Assembly (NCBI GenBank): GCA_041651315.1
Contig: JBAZJM010000004.1
Location: forward strand, 1-64,000
Direction of reading: 5' to 3'
DNA: 64,000 nucleotides
From: CAITYL01 sp041651315
GTDB lineage: Bacteria > Verrucomicrobiota > Lentisphaeria > Oligosphaerales > CAITYL01
Position numbers and translations under genes: made by a program. Under the pieces are notes generated by a model. That model did not search any database. It had not been told where the DNA came from and worked only from the letters and a program-made list of their open reading frames with translations. Below are positions 8,061 to 17,016 of the stretch, one piece after another; positions within the stretch are counted from its first letter, which is position 1; each line of letters begins with the position of its first letter.

Positions 8061-10763
8061 ATGAAGACCTCCATGCGCTTCTTCGACGCTCTTTTTGCCG
8101 GTCAGGACGAGCCCCTGTCCTTCAGCCAGTCCCTGACCGCCACCCTGATCTTGGTGGCGGCCGCGGCGGCCACGCTCCTGCCGGGACTGAACGCCCCCCT
8201 GCCACAGGACGCCCTCCCCGCCGTGACCGCCGCCTGGCAGTTGCCGGCCGCCGGCCCCTACCAGCCGCTGGCCGCTCTGCTGCTGCAGTTCGGGGGGGCC
8301 GTGTTCCATCACCAGTTGTGGGGATTCCGCCTGCTGGCGTTTCTGGGACATGCCCTCGCCGCCACGCTGGTCTGGCGGACCGGGCGGCAGCTCCGCCTGC
8401 CCGGCGCCTGGCTGGCCGGACTGCTGGTGGCCATCCATCCCCTGGCAACCCTTCCCTTCTGGTGGCCCGCCAAAAGCGCCGCGGCGTGGGCGCTGGCCGC
8501 CATGCTGGGCACCCTGCTGTGCTACCGGCAACATCTGCGCGCCGAAGACCGCATCCGTTTCCCCTACGTGGCCGCCGTGATCCTGTTCCTCGCCGCCACC
8601 CTCCTGCACCCCGCCGCCGCGGCCCTGCTGCCAGTTCTCTGGATGCTGGGCTGGGCTCCGGCCCCACGCTCAACCCCCGGCCGCAGCACGCGCTCCCGCC
8701 GCCACTCCGAATCCGCCTCATCCTCCCGGACGCCAACCGCCAAACCGGTGGCCATCGCCGCCCAGCCGGCCGCGCCCCCCCCGGCCCCGCAACCAATCCC
8801 GGCCGCCATGTCCCTGCCTGAACCGCGCCGGCCGACGGCCGCGCCCCCCCAAGCCGACGGTGCCCGTCACCACCACCATCACGGCCATCCTTCCCGGCAC
8901 CGGCGGGAAGATGACCGGTCCTGGTGGCGCCGCCTCCTGCACTGGCGCCCCGCCAAAGCGCCGACGCCGGCCATGAGCCGCATCCCCCTCCCCAACCTGG
9001 ACTTCAACAAAATCCGGCAGCCGGCCCTCCGCGACCTGGTCCGCCTGAGCCCGTTCCTGCTCCTGGCGCTGACCACCCTGGCCGTCAACCTGCTCCAACA
9101 CCTCCGCGTCCTCCGTCTGACCCCGTCCTTCCAGCTGGCGCCTCCCGGCATTTCCGGCCTGGCCGCCACCGGCTGGGGGCTGATGCTGAGCCTGTTTCAA
9201 GCCCTGGTTCCGCTGCCCGGCATGATTCTCCGCAATCCCTGGGCCCCCTCCCCGGCCGGCGTGACGGCATGGCTGTGCCTGGGGTTGCCGCTGGCCGTTG
9301 CGGTGGCAGCCGGGTTTTACCGGAACCGCTGGGGCCGCCTGTGGCTGCCGTTGCTGACCGGCCAGTTGCTGCTGGCCATGGTCTTCATCATCCTGCTGGC
9401 CCCCGTCAGCCTGACCGAACGCCTGGGCGTGTTTTCCGGGGCCTACCTGTTGCTGCCCGGATGGAGCCTGGCTCTGACCGCCGCCGCCGGTACCCTGCTG
9501 GCCGGCCTGCCGCCGTCGGGCCGCCGGGCCGCCGCCCTGACCCTGTCCGTGCTGGCGCTGGCCGGCATCGGCAGCGCCACCCTGGCCAGCCGGACCGTCT
9601 TGGGATCAGCTGACCGCTTTTGGGAAAAACTGGCCCAGTTCAGTCCCGACTCCCCCGTGGTCCAAACCCGGCTTGCCAAACGCCTGGCCGCCACGGGAGA
9701 ATACACAAAAGCCCAAGCCGGTTTCGAAAAAGTGCTCGCCAGCCATCCCGACCATGTTCCGGCCCTGGAAGGGCTCGCCCAATGCCTGCAGGTCGAGGGT
9801 AACAGTTATCTGGCGGTGGCCAAACTGGAGAAGGCAGTCAGCCTCGATGCGGAAAATCCGTGGCTCCGCTTCCGCCTGGCCACCGCGCTCATGGATTGGA
9901 ACATGGACGCCCGAGCCGCCGACGAACTCCGCCAGGCGGCAATCCTCAAGGGCGACTTCCCCGAAGCCACCCTGCTCATGGCCGCCGCCATCGCCCGCAA
10001 CCAGCGCACCTCGGAAGCCGGAGCCATCCTGGAAAAACAGCTCCAGCAACACCCGACCTACGCTCCCGCCCAGGCCCTGCTCGGCTTTCTGATGTCCGGA
10101 CGCAGTGACGACCAGGCGGCCAACCGGTGCTTTGAGCAGGCGGCCAAACTGGACCCGGACCGCCCCCTGTTCCGCCTCTGCCGCGCTTGGCATCGTTATG
10201 TCCGCAACCAGAATGGCCAGGCCAGGGCCGACCTCGAGGTCGTCCTCCAGCACACCCCCGGCTCCCCCCTTGCCAACCTGCTGATGGCCGCCGCCACCGC
10301 CGATGCCGGCCAGGCCGAGGCGGCACACCGCCACCTGGAGAGCGCCATCACCGCCGCACCGCGCGACCCCGCCGTTCTTACCATGGCCGCCGCCATCTAC
10401 GGCACCCATCCCCTGACCGCCGTGCGCAACCCCTCCCGGGCCGTGGAACTCGCCAAAGCCGCCTGCAGCATCTCGGAAAACCGCAGTTTGGACAGCCTGA
10501 TTGTCCTGGCTTTCGCCTACGCCAACGCCGGCGACCCCCTGCACGCGGAACGAACCGTCCAGCGCGCCCTGCCGCTGAGCAACGACAGCCGTCAACGCCG
10601 GCAGACCGATCTGCTGCAAGTCTTCCTCGGCGCCCTCAATGAACCGTCGGGCGCCCAACTGAAAGCCTTTCTGCGGACGCAGATCCAGGTCACCGATTTC
10701 GCCGACGCCCTCAAGGTCATCCCCAACGAAGTCAAGACCCTCGAGCAACCACACCTCCCTTGA
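8061..10763 (+). CDS. Polytopic membrane protein with C-terminal TPR domain
   Basis: A 900-residue protein. The N-terminal half has multiple predicted membrane helices (first near residues 25-45, then clusters at about 80-215 and 320-510). The overall shape, a polytopic domain then TPRs, resembles O-mannosyltransferase-like GT-C proteins with TPR tails. A hydrophilic loop near residues 215-310 is Pro/Ser-rich and includes a histidine run (HHHHHGHPSRHRR), possibly metal-binding. From about residue 515 there are TPR-like helical repeats, for example TKAQAGFEKVLASHPDHVPALEGLAQC and QAANRCFEQAAKLDPDRP. No clear catalytic DxD motif was identified, so glycosyltransferase activity is only a possibility. 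ATG 8061 is the first codon with protein-like sequence after it. Confidence 0.7.
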   Translation: MKTSMRFFDALFAGQDEPLSFSQSLTATLILVAAAAATLLPGLNAPLPQDALPAVTAAWQLPAAGPYQPLAALLLQFGGAVFHHQLWGFRLLAFLGHALAATLVWRTGRQLRLPGAWLAGLLVAIHPLATLPFWWPAKSAAAWALAAMLGTLLCYRQHLRAEDRIRFPYVAAVILFLAATLLHPAAAALLPVLWMLGWAPAPRSTPGRSTRSRRHSESASSSRTPTAKPVAIAAQPAAPPPAPQPIPAAMSLPEPRRPTAAPPQADGARHHHHHGHPSRHRREDDRSWWRRLLHWRPAKAPTPAMSRIPLPNLDFNKIRQPALRDLVRLSPFLLLALTTLAVNLLQHLRVLRLTPSFQLAPPGISGLAATGWGLMLSLFQALVPLPGMILRNPWAPSPAGVTAWLCLGLPLAVAVAAGFYRNRWGRLWLPLLTGQLLLAMVFIILLAPVSLTERLGVFSGAYLLLPGWSLALTAAAGTLLAGLPPSGRRAAALTLSVLALAGIGSATLASRTVLGSADRFWEKLAQFSPDSPVVQTRLAKRLAATGEYTKAQAGFEKVLASHPDHVPALEGLAQCLQVEGNSYLAVAKLEKAVSLDAENPWLRFRLATALMDWNMDARAADELRQAAILKGDFPEATLLMAAAIARNQRTSEAGAILEKQLQQHPTYAPAQALLGFLMSGRSDDQAANRCFEQAAKLDPDRPLFRLCRAWHRYVRNQNGQARADLEVVLQHTPGSPLANLLMAAATADAGQAEAAHRHLESAITAAPRDPAVLTMAAAIYGTHPLTAVRNPSRAVELAKAACSISENRSLDSLIVLAFAYANAGDPLHAERTVQRALPLSNDSRQRRQTDLLQVFLGALNEPSGAQLKAFLRTQIQVTDFADALKVIPNEVKTLEQPHLP

Positions 10764-10783
10764 CAGCCGACCCTTCCTCCTGT

Positions 10784-10800
10784 ACCTTATGCCATAAGGT
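10784..10800. promoter_or_regulatory. 17-bp perfect palindrome before the histidine kinase gene
   Basis: ACCTTATG-C-CATAAGGT, an 8-1-8 perfect inverted repeat, lies 20 bases before the start codon and just ahead of the GGGGAGG ribosome site of the kinase gene. It fits a dimeric regulator operator. It lacks a T-run on either side, so a terminator for the upstream TPR gene is less likely. Confidence 0.45.
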
Positions 10801-10820
10801 GGGACTGCGGGGAGGCTGAC

Positions 10821-13811
10821 ATGTGGCAAACCAGTGTGTTGCTCAGCCAACTGGATTTCGTCTACTTGACGTATGGGTTGGTTTTTTTGGTCCTGGCCAC
10901 CGAATGCCTGTCCCGCCTCCGCTTGGAAGGCGCCTCCCTGCCCTGGGGCTGGCTGGGACTGTTCGGCCTGGTGCACGGCCTGCACGAATGGTTGGACGGC
11001 AACCTGATCTATCTCCCCGATTCCCTGCCGTTCCACCTGCTCCGCCTCCTTTTCCTTGCCGGGTCCTTCCTGTTGTTGGCTGAATTCGTCCGCCGCGGTT
11101 TCCTCCGCCACTTTCCAAACCGCGTTCCCGGCCCGTGGATTCTCGCCCTGCCCGTGCTGCTGACCGCCGCCGCCTTCCTGGCCACCCACAGCCTCAACAC
11201 CTCCGTCGTCCGGCTGTGCCTGGGCGCACCGGTCGTGACCCTGGCGGCGCTGGTCTTCTTCCTGACCGCCCACCGCTTGAAGGAACAGCCCAAGGAACGT
11301 GTTCCCTTCCGCCTGGCCGGCCTGATGCTGCTGGGGTATGCGCTGGCGGTGTCCGTCCCCCAACCGTCCCCGCAAGAGGCGCTGGCCGGTTCTCTCCCAG
11401 ACAACCAGGTCGCGTTCTGCATCGGCATGCCGCTGGTGCGCGCCCTCTTGATTGCCATTTTGGCCATGCTGATCCGCGTCCATTTTTATAGCAGCCTGGT
11501 CTCCAACCGCGGCCTCACGGATGCCTTGAGTTGGTCCCGCCGCTGGCCATGGTACATCCTCCTGGCTTTCATCCTCGCCCAAGGCTTCTATTTCACCAAC
11601 CGTGCTTCCGCCGACCGCGACCAGGAAAAGCGTCACGACCGCATCCGTGAAACCTGTTTCATGGCCGCCAGCCTGGACACCGCCCACATCGCCGCGCTCA
11701 CCGGCCGCCCGGCTGACGCGGGCACTCCGGCCTTCACCGCCGTCCGCAACCAGCTGCGCCAGTTTATCAGCGTCGATCCCCAAATCCGCTTCCTTTACCT
11801 GATGGCCCCCCAAAACAACCGCCTGGTCTTCCTGGTCGATGCCGAGCCGGAAACTTCGCCCGACTATTCGCCGCCCGGCCAGCCCTACACCAACGGCGAC
11901 GAGAAGTATTGGCAGGTCCTGCGCCGGAATGAACCGCAGGCCTTCGGACCCTATGCCGACCCGTGGGGGCGCTGGGTCACCGCCTGCGTTCCCATTCGGA
12001 CGGCCCCCGACAGCAAGGCTGTCGCCCTGCTGGGCATGGACATCGCGGCCAGCGACTGGGCCGGCGATATTGCCATGGTGCGCCGCCCCCGCCTCTACCT
12101 GACCATGGCGCTCGTCCTGGTGCCGCTGTCCGGCTTCCTCTTCGCCCACCGCCAGCGCGCCACCACCCGGATGCTGGACACCGAAATCCGGCGCTTCCAG
12201 ACGGTGTTCGATGCCGTCAACGACGCCATTACCATCCACGATTTCGATACCGGCGACATCCTTCAGGCCAACCGCCGGGCCTATGAGATGGCCGGCTACC
12301 AGCCGGGCGAAACCGCCGGCTTGGGCGCCCTGCCCTTCAGCGCCCAGCCGGAAGCCCCGTTCGACACCCAGGCCGCCGCCCAGCGCCTCAGCCAAGCCGC
12401 CGCCGGCCAGCCCCAACTGTTCGAATGGCGGGCCCGGCACCGCGACGGCCATGCCTTCTGGATCGAAGTCAGCCTGCAGCGCGTCACCTTCGGCCTCCGC
12501 CCCCGCCTCATGGCCGTGGTGCGTGACATCGATGCCCGCAAGCGCGCCGAAAGCGAACTGCGCAGGTCCCACGCCGAACTCGAAAGCCGGATTCAGGAAC
12601 GCACCCTCGAACTGGCCCGTGCCAACGCCAGCCTTCAGGAGGACATCAACGGCCGCAAACGCGCCGAAAGCGCCCTCCGCGAAAGCGAATCGCGCTTCCG
12701 CGCCCTGGCCGAAGTCGACAGCTCCGCCATCATCATTTATCAGGACGACCGCTTCATCTACGCCAACCCTGGCGCGGAAAAGATCACCGGCTACTCCAGC
12801 AAAGAGCTGCTGGGCATGAACTGGTGGAGCATCGTCCATCCCGAGCACCGGGACATCGTGCGCCAGCGCGGCCAGGACCGGTTGTCCGGCAAAGTGCCGC
12901 AAAGCCATTACCCGGTCAAAATCACCACCCGCTCGGGCGAGGAGCGCTGGCTCTTTGCCGGCGCCTGCCCGATCACCGCCGGCGGCCGCTCCGCCGTCGT
13001 CGTCACCTGCCTGGACATCACCGAGCTCCGCCGCCTGGAAACGGAGCGCGAACAGCTCAACGAACGGCTGGCCACCCACCGGCGCCTGGAAAGCCTCGGC
13101 GCCATGGCCGGCGGCATCGCCCATGACTTCAACAACCTGCTGCTGGCCGTGCTGGGCAACGCCGAACTGGTGCAACGGGCACTCCCCCCGGGATCCCCCT
13201 TGCTGCGCCAGGTGCAGGACATCCATACCGCCGGCCGCCGCGCCGCGGAAATCTCCGGGCGCATGCTCATCTACGCCGGCGGCGAGCTCTTCAACGGCCA
13301 AACCGTCGATCTCAGCGTCTTCCTCCGCGACACCCTGCCCGGCCTCGCCGCCAACGCCGGCACCGCCAATGAGTTCCGCCGTGAAATCCCCTCCCGGCTC
13401 CCCCCCATTTTGGGCGATCCGTCGATGATCCGCCAGATGCTCGTCAGCCTGCTGACCAACGCCGGCGAAGCCTTGGGCGACACCCCGGGCGAGGTCATCG
13501 TCCGCGCCGGCCATCTCACGCTTACCGAACAGGACGTCAACAGCCTGATGATCGGCAGCCAGTTCGCCCCGGGCCACGCCGTCTTCGTGCAGGTCGCCGA
13601 TTCCGGCCCCGGCATGACCCCCGAGGTCCGCTCCCACCTGTTCGACCCCTTCTTCTCCACCAAATTTATCGGCCGCGGCCTCGGCCTGCCGGCCGTCTTC
13701 GGCATGATGCGCGCCCACCATGGCGCCATTCGCGTCGAAAGCGCCCCCGGCCAGGGCGCCACCGTCACCCTTTACTTCCCCTGCCAGGAACCGGCGCCGG
13801 CCACCGCCTGA
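10821..13811 (+). CDS. Membrane PAS-sensor histidine kinase
   Basis: A 996-residue sensor kinase. Residues 1-230 form a multi-helix membrane region. A further helix near 240-258 and one near 425-445 flank a probable extracytoplasmic Cache-like sensor domain (QIRFLYLMAPQ, GEKYWQVLRRNEP-like and WGRWVTACVPI segments). Two PAS domains follow, starting at about 459 and 625, joined by a coiled coil. The kinase core has the H-box GGIAHDFNN (His768), N-box LLTNAGEAL (Asn880), G1 ADSGPGM and F-box HLFDPFFSTK, which marks the HisKA family. No response regulator is adjacent, so its partner is unlinked. GGGGAGG precedes the ATG, and a palindrome lies just upstream. Confidence 0.88.
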   Translation: MWQTSVLLSQLDFVYLTYGLVFLVLATECLSRLRLEGASLPWGWLGLFGLVHGLHEWLDGNLIYLPDSLPFHLLRLLFLAGSFLLLAEFVRRGFLRHFPNRVPGPWILALPVLLTAAAFLATHSLNTSVVRLCLGAPVVTLAALVFFLTAHRLKEQPKERVPFRLAGLMLLGYALAVSVPQPSPQEALAGSLPDNQVAFCIGMPLVRALLIAILAMLIRVHFYSSLVSNRGLTDALSWSRRWPWYILLAFILAQGFYFTNRASADRDQEKRHDRIRETCFMAASLDTAHIAALTGRPADAGTPAFTAVRNQLRQFISVDPQIRFLYLMAPQNNRLVFLVDAEPETSPDYSPPGQPYTNGDEKYWQVLRRNEPQAFGPYADPWGRWVTACVPIRTAPDSKAVALLGMDIAASDWAGDIAMVRRPRLYLTMALVLVPLSGFLFAHRQRATTRMLDTEIRRFQTVFDAVNDAITIHDFDTGDILQANRRAYEMAGYQPGETAGLGALPFSAQPEAPFDTQAAAQRLSQAAAGQPQLFEWRARHRDGHAFWIEVSLQRVTFGLRPRLMAVVRDIDARKRAESELRRSHAELESRIQERTLELARANASLQEDINGRKRAESALRESESRFRALAEVDSSAIIIYQDDRFIYANPGAEKITGYSSKELLGMNWWSIVHPEHRDIVRQRGQDRLSGKVPQSHYPVKITTRSGEERWLFAGACPITAGGRSAVVVTCLDITELRRLETEREQLNERLATHRRLESLGAMAGGIAHDFNNLLLAVLGNAELVQRALPPGSPLLRQVQDIHTAGRRAAEISGRMLIYAGGELFNGQTVDLSVFLRDTLPGLAANAGTANEFRREIPSRLPPILGDPSMIRQMLVSLLTNAGEALGDTPGEVIVRAGHLTLTEQDVNSLMIGSQFAPGHAVFVQVADSGPGMTPEVRSHLFDPFFSTKFIGRGLGLPAVFGMMRAHHGAIRVESAPGQGATVTLYFPCQEPAPATA

Positions 13812-13831
13812 GAAGGCGCTATGTTTCCAGC

Positions 13832-14746
13832 ATGCCTACGAATGGGAAACCGGTGGCGATGACGCCCAGCCTGTTCCGCTCCCTGGCGGCGGATCCGTTT
13901 TGGAACCTGGCGGTGGAGGCTTGGCTGCTGCAGCAGCTGCCGGCGGACACGGCCCGCCTCTTCCTGTATGTCAATGCCCCGACGGTTGTCTTGGGCTGCA
14001 ACCAGAATCCGTGGCGGGAGAGCGATCCGGCCCGGCTGGCCCGCCACAACATCCACCTGGCCCGCCGCGCTTCCGGCGGCGGCGCCGTTTACCACGACCC
14101 CGGCAACCTCAATGTCAGCCTGCTCGTGCCGCGGTCCCGGCACCAGCCGGCCGTGCTGGAGGCGCTGCTGACCGACGCCCTGGCCGACCTCGGCCTGGCC
14201 GCCGCCGCCAACCCCCGCCACGGCCTTGAATGCGGGGGCCGCAAGGTCAGCGGCGGCGCCTTTCAGTTGACCCGGGATGCCGCGCTGCACCACGCCACCC
14301 TGCTGGTCGCCACCGATCTGGCGGCGCTGCAAGCCGCCCTGCAGCCGGCCGGCGTGGCCGCCCGCACCACCGGCCAGGCCGTGGCCTCCGTACGGGCCAC
14401 CGTCGCCAACCTGGCCGCTTTTCGCCCCGGACTCACCCCCGCCGACGCCGCCGAGGCCATCATCCGCCGCTGGACCGGCGGCCCGGCCGGCGACGCCGAA
14501 CCGCTCGCCCCCGGCCGGCCCTGGCCGCCCCCGGACGAGCTGGAGGCACGCCGGGCGGAGTTCGCTTCATGGGAATGGCGCTTCGGCCGCACCCCCGATT
14601 TCACGGTGCACGACTGGCAACCGGAAGCCGGCCGGCCACCGCTTACCGTGCGGGTGCACCAGGGGCGGATAACCGCGCCGCCCCCTCTGTCGGACTCCGT
14701 CCCCCCCCCGCCGGCAGACTGGCTCGGCCAGCCGTTCCCGGCGTAG
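13832..14746 (+). CDS. lplA: Lipoate-protein ligase A-type protein
   Basis: A 304-residue member of the BPL/LplA family, which attaches lipoate (or octanoate) to E2 and H proteins. Diagnostic motifs are VLGCNQNPWRE, RRASGGGAVYHDPGNLN and ECGGRKVSGGAF, the last holding the catalytic Lys of the family. The C-terminal part (residues 220-304) corresponds to the small accessory domain, with FGRTPDF as in LplA. The start may be 13832 or ATG 13859 (MTPSLF). It follows the histidine kinase by 20 bases on the same strand, so co-transcription is possible. Its TAG stop lies within the first unit of a heptamer array. Confidence 0.88.
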   Translation: MPTNGKPVAMTPSLFRSLAADPFWNLAVEAWLLQQLPADTARLFLYVNAPTVVLGCNQNPWRESDPARLARHNIHLARRASGGGAVYHDPGNLNVSLLVPRSRHQPAVLEALLTDALADLGLAAAANPRHGLECGGRKVSGGAFQLTRDAALHHATLLVATDLAALQAALQPAGVAARTTGQAVASVRATVANLAAFRPGLTPADAAEAIIRRWTGGPAGDAEPLAPGRPWPPPDELEARRAEFASWEWRFGRTPDFTVHDWQPEAGRPPLTVRVHQGRITAPPPLSDSVPPPPADWLGQPFPA

Positions 14747-14897
14747 CTCGTAGCTCGTAACTCGTGACCCGTGATTCGTGAAGCGGAAACGGTATCGACT
14801 GCGGCCTCACGAGTCACGCATCACGAGTCACGCATCACGAGTCACGCATCACGAGTCACGCCTCACGAGTCACGCATCACGTTTCACGCATCACGTT
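14740..14897. repeat. Inverted heptamer arrays TCACGNN
   Basis: The right arm is thirteen 7-bp units in perfect register (14807-14897), all TCACGNN and mostly alternating TCACGAG and TCACGCA. The left arm is six units of the complementary word (14740-14781: GGCGTAG, CTCGTAG, CTCGTAA, CTCGTGA, CCCGTGA, TTCGTGA). A 25-base spacer separates them. The two arms could fold into a large imperfect hairpin. The array sits between convergent lplA and alaA and contains the lplA stop codon. The related array at 4071-4133 uses the same word. Confidence 0.88.
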
Positions 14898-14915
14898 CCC
14901 CCCGTCACCCCGGCC

Positions 14916-16133
14916 TCAGACCTGCTTGTAGGTCTTCAGGAAACGGGCCAGCCGCTTGAGCGCTTCGGTCAGCTCGTCCACCCGCGGCAGATAGACCACC
15001 CGGAAATGGTCCGGAGCCGGCCAGTTGAAGCCGGTGCCCTGGACCAGCAGCATTTTCTCCGCCTTGAGCAGGTCAAACACAAACTTCTGGTCGTCCTTGA
15101 TCCGGAAATGCTTGGCGTCAATCTTGGGGAACATGTAGAACGCCCCCTTCGGCTTGACGAACGACAGGTGCGGAATCTTCGACAGCAGGTCGCAGCAGAC
15201 CTTGCGCTGCTCGTACAGCCGGCCGCCCGGCGCCACCAGGTCGTTGATGCTCTGGTAGCCGCCCAGGGCCGTCTGGATGATCGACTGGGCCGGCACGTTG
15301 CTGCACAACCGCATCGACGCCAGCAGGGTCAGCCCCTCAATGAAATCCTTGGCCTCGCTCTTGTCGCCGCTGACCACCATCCAGCCGGCGCGGAAGCCGG
15401 CCACCCGGTAGCTCTTGGACAGGCCGTTGAAGGTGATGAACAGCACGTCGTCCGCCAGCGAAGCCAGCGAGGTGTGGGTCACCCCGTCATAGACGATCTT
15501 GTCGTAAATCTCATCCGCCAGAATGATCAGCTTGTGCTTGCGGGCGATCTCGATGATCTGCTCCAGCACCGCGACCGGATAGACCGCGCCGGTGGGGTTG
15601 TTGGGGTTGATCACCACGATGGCCCGCGTGTTGCCGGTGATCTTGCGTTCCATGTCCTTGAGGTCCGGCTGCCAGTCCGCCTGCTCGTCGCACAGGTAAT
15701 GCACCGGCTTGCCGCCGGACAGGTTGACCGCCGCCGTCCACAACGGATAGTCCGGCGCCGGCACCAGCACCTCCACCCCGCTGTCGCACAGGCATTGCAT
15801 CGACATCACAATCAGTTCGCTGACCCCGTTGCCGGTGTAAATGTCGTCGATCCCCACCCCGGCAATGCGCTTCTGCTGGCAATACTGCATGATGGCCTTG
15901 CGCGCCGAGAACAACCCACGGGAATCGCTGTACCCCTGGGTGTTGGCCAGGTTCAGGATCATGTCATGGATGATCTCTTCCGGCGCAAACAGCCCGAACG
16001 GGGCCGGATTGCCGATGTTCAGCTTGATCACCGACAGTCCCTGGTCCTCCAGAGACTTGGCGTGTTCCAGCACCGGACCGCGGATGTCGTAAAGCACGTT
16101 GTCGAGCTTGCTGGATTTCTTGTAGCGGTTCAT
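14916..16133 (-). CDS. alaA: AlaA-like alanine/glutamate-pyruvate aminotransferase
   Basis: A 405-residue PLP-dependent fold type I aminotransferase, the same length as E. coli AlaA and similar throughout. It is expected to interconvert pyruvate plus glutamate with alanine plus 2-oxoglutarate. Signatures include IGNPAPFGLFAPEEI, YSDSRGLFSARKAI, DIYTGNGVSELIV, INPNNPTGAVY, ADEIYDKI and the PLP-lysine segment FNGLSKSYRVAGFRAGW; the C-terminal FRVVYLP holds the carboxylate-binding Arg. The frame opens at 16316, but ATG 16131-16133 (MNRYKKSSKLD) matches the family start. A probable TATATT -10 element reads on the minus strand about 60 bases upstream. It converges on lplA across the heptamer array. 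Confidence 0.9.
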   Translation of the reverse strand: MNRYKKSSKLDNVLYDIRGPVLEHAKSLEDQGLSVIKLNIGNPAPFGLFAPEEIIHDMILNLANTQGYSDSRGLFSARKAIMQYCQQKRIAGVGIDDIYTGNGVSELIVMSMQCLCDSGVEVLVPAPDYPLWTAAVNLSGGKPVHYLCDEQADWQPDLKDMERKITGNTRAIVVINPNNPTGAVYPVAVLEQIIEIARKHKLIILADEIYDKIVYDGVTHTSLASLADDVLFITFNGLSKSYRVAGFRAGWMVVSGDKSEAKDFIEGLTLLASMRLCSNVPAQSIIQTALGGYQSINDLVAPGGRLYEQRKVCCDLLSKIPHLSFVKPKGAFYMFPKIDAKHFRIKDDQKFVFDLLKAEKMLLVQGTGFNWPAPDHFRVVYLPRVDELTEALKRLARFLKTYKQV

Positions 16134-16245
16134 GGCGCCGGGCCCCCAAAAAGGTTGCGGACTCCGCACGCGCAGGCGTGCCGGAGCCGCGCATAATATA
16201 GTCAGCATCCGGTTTTTCCGAACCGGGAACGCCGTGACGGACCGC

Positions 16246-16608
16246 CTGGAGTTTGGCAGAAACCATGCGCGCCAGCCGGTACCAGACTCCGAAGACAGCC
16301 GAAAGGCTGGACTCAAACACAGAGCGCCGGTCGTTTGAGTTCACGCTTTAGCGTGTCTGAACTGGGCGTAAGTACGGGGGGGGAGCTGCTTCGTCCCGTA
16401 GGGACTGAATGAAAATAGGCAGGGGCTTCAGCCCCTGTTCCGAAAAAATGAAACGATGGCGTGCCGTAGGTACGCCGCGATTCGCCGCGTACCTGACGGC
16501 ACGCGAAATGGGATGGGTAACAATACAGGGGCTGAAGCCCCTGCCTATTCCCGCCCCGTCCCGCTTGGGACGGGAAAACCGCAACCGTGAAGTTGTGCCA
16601 AACTCCAG
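16246..16608. repeat. Palindromic repeat element, copy 1
   Basis: The element is bounded by the inverted ends CTGGAGTTTGGCA (16246-16258) and TGCCAAACTCCAG (16596-16608). Its core holds nested hairpins: an outer AATAGGCAGGGGCTTCAG arm pairing with CTGAAGCCCCTGCCTATT, and an inner one around GTGCCGTAGGTACGCC. A nearly identical 251-bp copy is at 49808-50058. This copy is longer because about 110 extra bases, with their own small palindromes (CACGCTTTAGCGTG), sit inside the left end. No coding capacity is seen. Together with flanking sequence it fills the 524-base gap between alaA and glnB. Confidence 0.85.
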
Positions 16609-16620
16609 GGGCGGCGCCAA

Positions 16621-16656
16621 CGCCGCCGGCACTCCACCGGTACAGAACCGGCGGCG
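16621..16656 (-). terminator. Possible glnB terminator hairpin
   Basis: A 9-bp inverted repeat CGCCGCCGG / CCGGCGGCG begins 2 bases past the glnB stop. It has an 18-base loop and no good T-run, so function as a terminator is plausible but not certain. Confidence 0.35.
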
Positions 16657-16657
16657 C

Positions 16658-16999
16658 TCAGCCGATGGCGGCGTTGCCGTCTTCGCCGGTGCGGATGCGG
16701 ATGGTCCGTTCCAGGTCCAGCACAAAGATCTTGCCGTCGCCGATGTTGCCGGTGCGGGCGCCGACGGTCACCGCCTCGATGGCCGCCTCCAGGAAATCAT
16801 CGTTGACCGCGATCTCCAGCTTGATCTTCTTCAGCAGGCCGCCGCCTTCGCGGAAGCTCCGGTAGACCTCGGAAACCCCTTTCTGCCGGCCGTGCCCCAC
16901 CACGTTGGACACGGTCACCAGATGGATCTCCTTTTCCGTCAACCGCTCCAGAACGCTGTCCAGGCGGTCCGGCTGGATGATGGCAATGATGTATTTCAT
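16658..16999 (-). CDS. glnB: P-II nitrogen regulatory protein
   Basis: A 113-residue P-II signalling protein, a trimeric sensor of 2-oxoglutarate, ATP/ADP and nitrogen status. It begins MKYIIAIIQPDRLDSV. The T-loop region GHGRQKGVSEVYRS keeps a tyrosine near position 51, the site uridylylated in many P-II proteins. The B-loop TVGARTGNIGDGKIFVL is intact. A GAGGAG site precedes the ATG. It lies 17 bases after amtB on the same strand, so it is probably the GlnK-type partner that binds and blocks AmtB when nitrogen is plentiful. The gene order amtB-glnB is the reverse of the usual glnK-amtB. Confidence 0.93.
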   Translation of the reverse strand: MKYIIAIIQPDRLDSVLERLTEKEIHLVTVSNVVGHGRQKGVSEVYRSFREGGGLLKKIKLEIAVNDDFLEAAIEAVTVGARTGNIGDGKIFVLDLERTIRIRTGEDGNAAIG

Positions 17000-17016
17000 G
17001 GGCGCTCCTCAGGATT

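Noticed and set aside
6457..8064. A 535-codon open frame opposite the WPF-repeat gene
   Set aside because: Its composition (Pro, Arg, Gln, His) is typical of antisense frames; the minus-strand protein has a signal peptide and regular repeats.
9606..13721. A 1371-codon open frame on the minus strand
   Set aside because: It is the shadow of the TPR protein and histidine kinase genes in GC-rich DNA; its translation is low-complexity Gly/Ala/Val/His and matches no domain, whereas the plus strand has clear kinase and TPR motifs.
14740..14897. CRISPR array
   Set aside because: The unit is only 7 bp with no unique spacers and there are no cas genes.
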